Shown: one piece after another, positions 62,364 through 64,000 of the stretch
Layout of the letters: each line of letters opens with the position of its first letter
Numbering within the stretch: position 1 is the stretch's first letter
Assembly: GCF_002140915.1 (NCBI RefSeq)
Contig: NZ_NGKU01000001.1
Span: 664,799-728,798 of the forward strand
Origin: Candidatus Enterococcus testudinis
Lineage (GTDB): Bacteria; Bacillota; Bacilli; Lactobacillales; Enterococcaceae
Length of the DNA stretch: 64,000 nt
Direction of reading: 5' to 3'
Made by a program: the position numbers and the translations under genes
Notes under the pieces: generated by a model
What the model was told of the DNA's origin: nothing
Databases searched by the model: none
Seen by the model: only the letters and a program-made list of their open reading frames with translations

Positions 62364-62548
62364 TTTTATTGTACAATTTTTATCGTCGGATTGAAATAAT
62401 TTTGTAACATTTCCTTTATCTGTGTGTCATATGCTTGTGGTAGAATTCATTTGTCGTTAAAAACGAATGTTAAACTTTCTTAGATAAGATTAAGTTTTTA
62501 TAAAGACAGATCATCTGTCAATCAAAGAGCCAGTCGGAGGAAAAACGA

Positions 62549-63913
62549 GTGAAGAAAAGTTTGTTATCAGCATTAATGGTGTGTTCATTGACACTTACAG
62601 CCGTTGCAGCACCTAGCTTAGCATTAGCAGATACCATTGATGATCAAATCGAACAGCAAGACCAAAAGATTGATTCTTTAAAAGGTCAACAAGCTGACGC
62701 ACAATCACAGATCGATTCTCTAGAAGCAGAAATTGAAACTGTGGGCGCTAAAGTCACTGCTTTAGAAGCCAAACAAGTTGAATTAGGTCAAGAAACAGAG
62801 AAGTTGCAAGACAAAATCGCAACCCTTAAATTACGTATCGCTAAACGTGAAGAAGCCATCCAAAAACAAGCACGTGACGTGCAAGTCAATGGACAAAGCA
62901 CAAACTTCATCGATGCTGTACTAGAAGCTGATTCATTAACAGATGTTATCGGCCGTGTACAAGCAATGACAACAATCGTCAATGCCAACAATGATCTTGT
63001 TGAACAACAAAAACAAGACCAACAAGACGTTGAAGATAAAGTCAAAGAGAACGAAGCCAAAATTCAAGAAGTTGCTGCGAATCAAGCAGAATTAACTGAA
63101 CAAAAAAATGCAATTGCTGCGAAACAAGCAGACTTGAATGTATTAAAAGCGGATTTGGCTGCTGAACAAGCAACAGCTGAAAAAGACAAAGATGCATTGA
63201 AGAAGAAAAAAGAAGAAGCGGAAGCTGAAAAAGCGCGTATCTTGAAAGAACAACAAGAAGCAGCAGCGAAAGCAAAAGCTGAAGAAGAAGCACAAGCACA
63301 AGCATTGAAAGAAGCGCAAGCACAAGCAGCCAGCGAAGCAACTGCAGCAGCAACTGTGACTGAAACTGCTTCAAGCAATACATCTTCAAGCAGCAGTGCT
63401 TCAAGTAATACTGCTTCAAGTGAAACAAGCAGTTCTTCATCAAACACTAGTTCATCAAATGCTGGTTCTTCAACGAGCAATGATTCAAGCAACAGTTCAT
63501 CAAACGATAGTTCTGCTTCTACTGGCAGCACATCAACAGGTGGCGGTATCGATCATTCTAGTTCAGGTAATATGTATGCAGTTGGACAATGCACTTGGTA
63601 TGTGAAAAACCGGGCGTCATGGGTTGGCACTTACTGGGGTAACGGCGCACAATGGGGTGCTTCAGCAGCTGCTGAAGGATATACTGTAAATGGTACGCCT
63701 GCAGCTGGTTCTGTCGTAGTTTTTGCAGCTGGTCAATCTGTTGGTGGTGTTTGGACTGCTGATGGTACTTATGGTCACGTTGCTTATGTTGAATCTTACA
63801 ATGCTTCTAACAACACAATTACAATCTCTCAAGGCGGTATGGGCTTCTCATCACCAACTGGTCCAAATACAGCAACATTGAGTGCTTCAGGATACACTTA
63901 TATCCATCGTTAA
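62549..63913 (+). CDS. Secreted CHAP-domain cell-wall hydrolase (PcsB/SagA-like)
   Basis: 454 residues from GTG 62549 (GGAGG eight bases upstream). Signal peptide about 1-27 (cut after ALA), long coiled coil (30-250, Glu/Gln/Lys-rich), Ser/Asn-rich linker (270-342) and a C-terminal CHAP domain with Cys348 (GQCTWYVKNRA) and His410 (YGHVAYVES). This is PcsB-type architecture, in which the coiled coil keeps the amidase/endopeptidase inactive until FtsEX-like contact. Probably needed for cell division and a common WalR target. Terminator follows. Confidence 0.92.
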   Translation: MKKSLLSALMVCSLTLTAVAAPSLALADTIDDQIEQQDQKIDSLKGQQADAQSQIDSLEAEIETVGAKVTALEAKQVELGQETEKLQDKIATLKLRIAKREEAIQKQARDVQVNGQSTNFIDAVLEADSLTDVIGRVQAMTTIVNANNDLVEQQKQDQQDVEDKVKENEAKIQEVAANQAELTEQKNAIAAKQADLNVLKADLAAEQATAEKDKDALKKKKEEAEAEKARILKEQQEAAAKAKAEEEAQAQALKEAQAQAASEATAAATVTETASSNTSSSSSASSNTASSETSSSSSNTSSSNAGSSTSNDSSNSSSNDSSASTGSTSTGGGIDHSSSGNMYAVGQCTWYVKNRASWVGTYWGNGAQWGASAAAEGYTVNGTPAAGSVVVFAAGQSVGGVWTADGTYGHVAYVESYNASNNTITISQGGMGFSSPTGPNTATLSASGYTYIHR

Positions 63914-63924
63914 ACAACATATAC

Positions 63925-63956
63925 AAAAACCTCAACTTTACGTTGAGGTTTTTTTC
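63925..63956 (+). terminator. Terminator of the CHAP gene
   Basis: AACCTCAAC-TTTAC-GTTGAGGTT stem and T7. Confidence 0.92.
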
Positions 63957-64000
63957 TTTATATGAGAGCACTTATGGCACTATTGGACGTGATGATCAAT

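Noticed and set aside
63042-63531. Minus-strand ORFs opposite the CHAP gene
   Set aside because: Low-complexity Leu/Ser/Ala shadows of the Ser-rich linker and coiled coil; no ribosome-binding site.

Overview
The window looks like a chromosomal segment of a low-GC Gram-positive coccus, most likely an Enterococcus of the E. casseliflavus/E. gallinarum group (inferred from recalled families, no search run). Supporting signs are the glpK-glpO-glpF glycerol operon with an HPr-phosphorylatable GlpK (His232), a class Ib nrdH-nrdE-nrdF cluster, walRKHIJ, groESL under a CIRCE element, secreted NlpC/P60 and CHAP cell-wall hydrolases, and many cellobiose-type PTS operons.

Layout. 1-6.6 kb: 3' part of an NADH-oxidase-like flavoprotein, an Mga-type regulator, then glpKOF. 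6.7-7.4 kb: a RelE/HigB-like toxin-antitoxin pair with a frameshifted toxin. 7.6-8.6 kb: an esterase converging on nrdHEF (8.6-12.2 kb, minus strand), which has NrdR boxes upstream. 12.5-15.3 kb: feoA-feoB-FeoB-associated protein behind a Fur-box promoter. 15.5-19.7 kb: CapA-like protein, padR/padC divergent pair, an OYE-family flavin oxidoreductase and an ArsR regulator sharing one operator sequence. 19.9-21.6 kb: tRNA-Lys, DUF1836 and DegV genes. 21.8-27.3 kb: walRKHIJ.

27.4-31.0 kb, 39.4-46.2 kb and 54.1-59.8 kb are three beta-glucoside PTS clusters, together carrying four GH1 6-phospho-beta-glucosidases, two RpiR regulators and one LevR-type regulator. Cluster 1 has only an EIIC, cluster 2 has separate EIIA/EIIB/EIIC, and cluster 3 has a fused EIIBCA. 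Between them lie a CPBP protease, groESL, an intact HigB-like toxin with an HTH-ImmA/IrrE antitoxin (34.1-35.5 kb), a DUF697 protein, a decayed pgaD-pgaC-like polysaccharide synthase pair (36.7-38.3 kb, at least two clear lesions), MazG-like and GNAT genes, a MurE-type ligase with an unexpected DNPR signature, an NlpC/P60 hydrolase with four SH3 repeats, a zinc-ribbon membrane protein, an OppA-like lipoprotein and another lipoprotein. 60-64 kb: cold-shock protein, a DUF2187-like protein, a structured non-coding interval, a metallophosphoesterase and a PcsB-like CHAP hydrolase.

How it works together: most of the window handles carbon uptake (glycerol, beta-glucosides) with cre-like sites at several promoters, plus cell-wall homeostasis (WalRK with likely hydrolase targets), iron uptake and deoxynucleotide synthesis. 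I see no insertion sequence, prophage or CRISPR array. The most unusual items are the protease-fused antitoxin module, the multiply mutated pgaDC genes, the LevR-type regulator that has lost ATPase/sigma-54 signatures, the DNPR MurE, and several well-formed operators.
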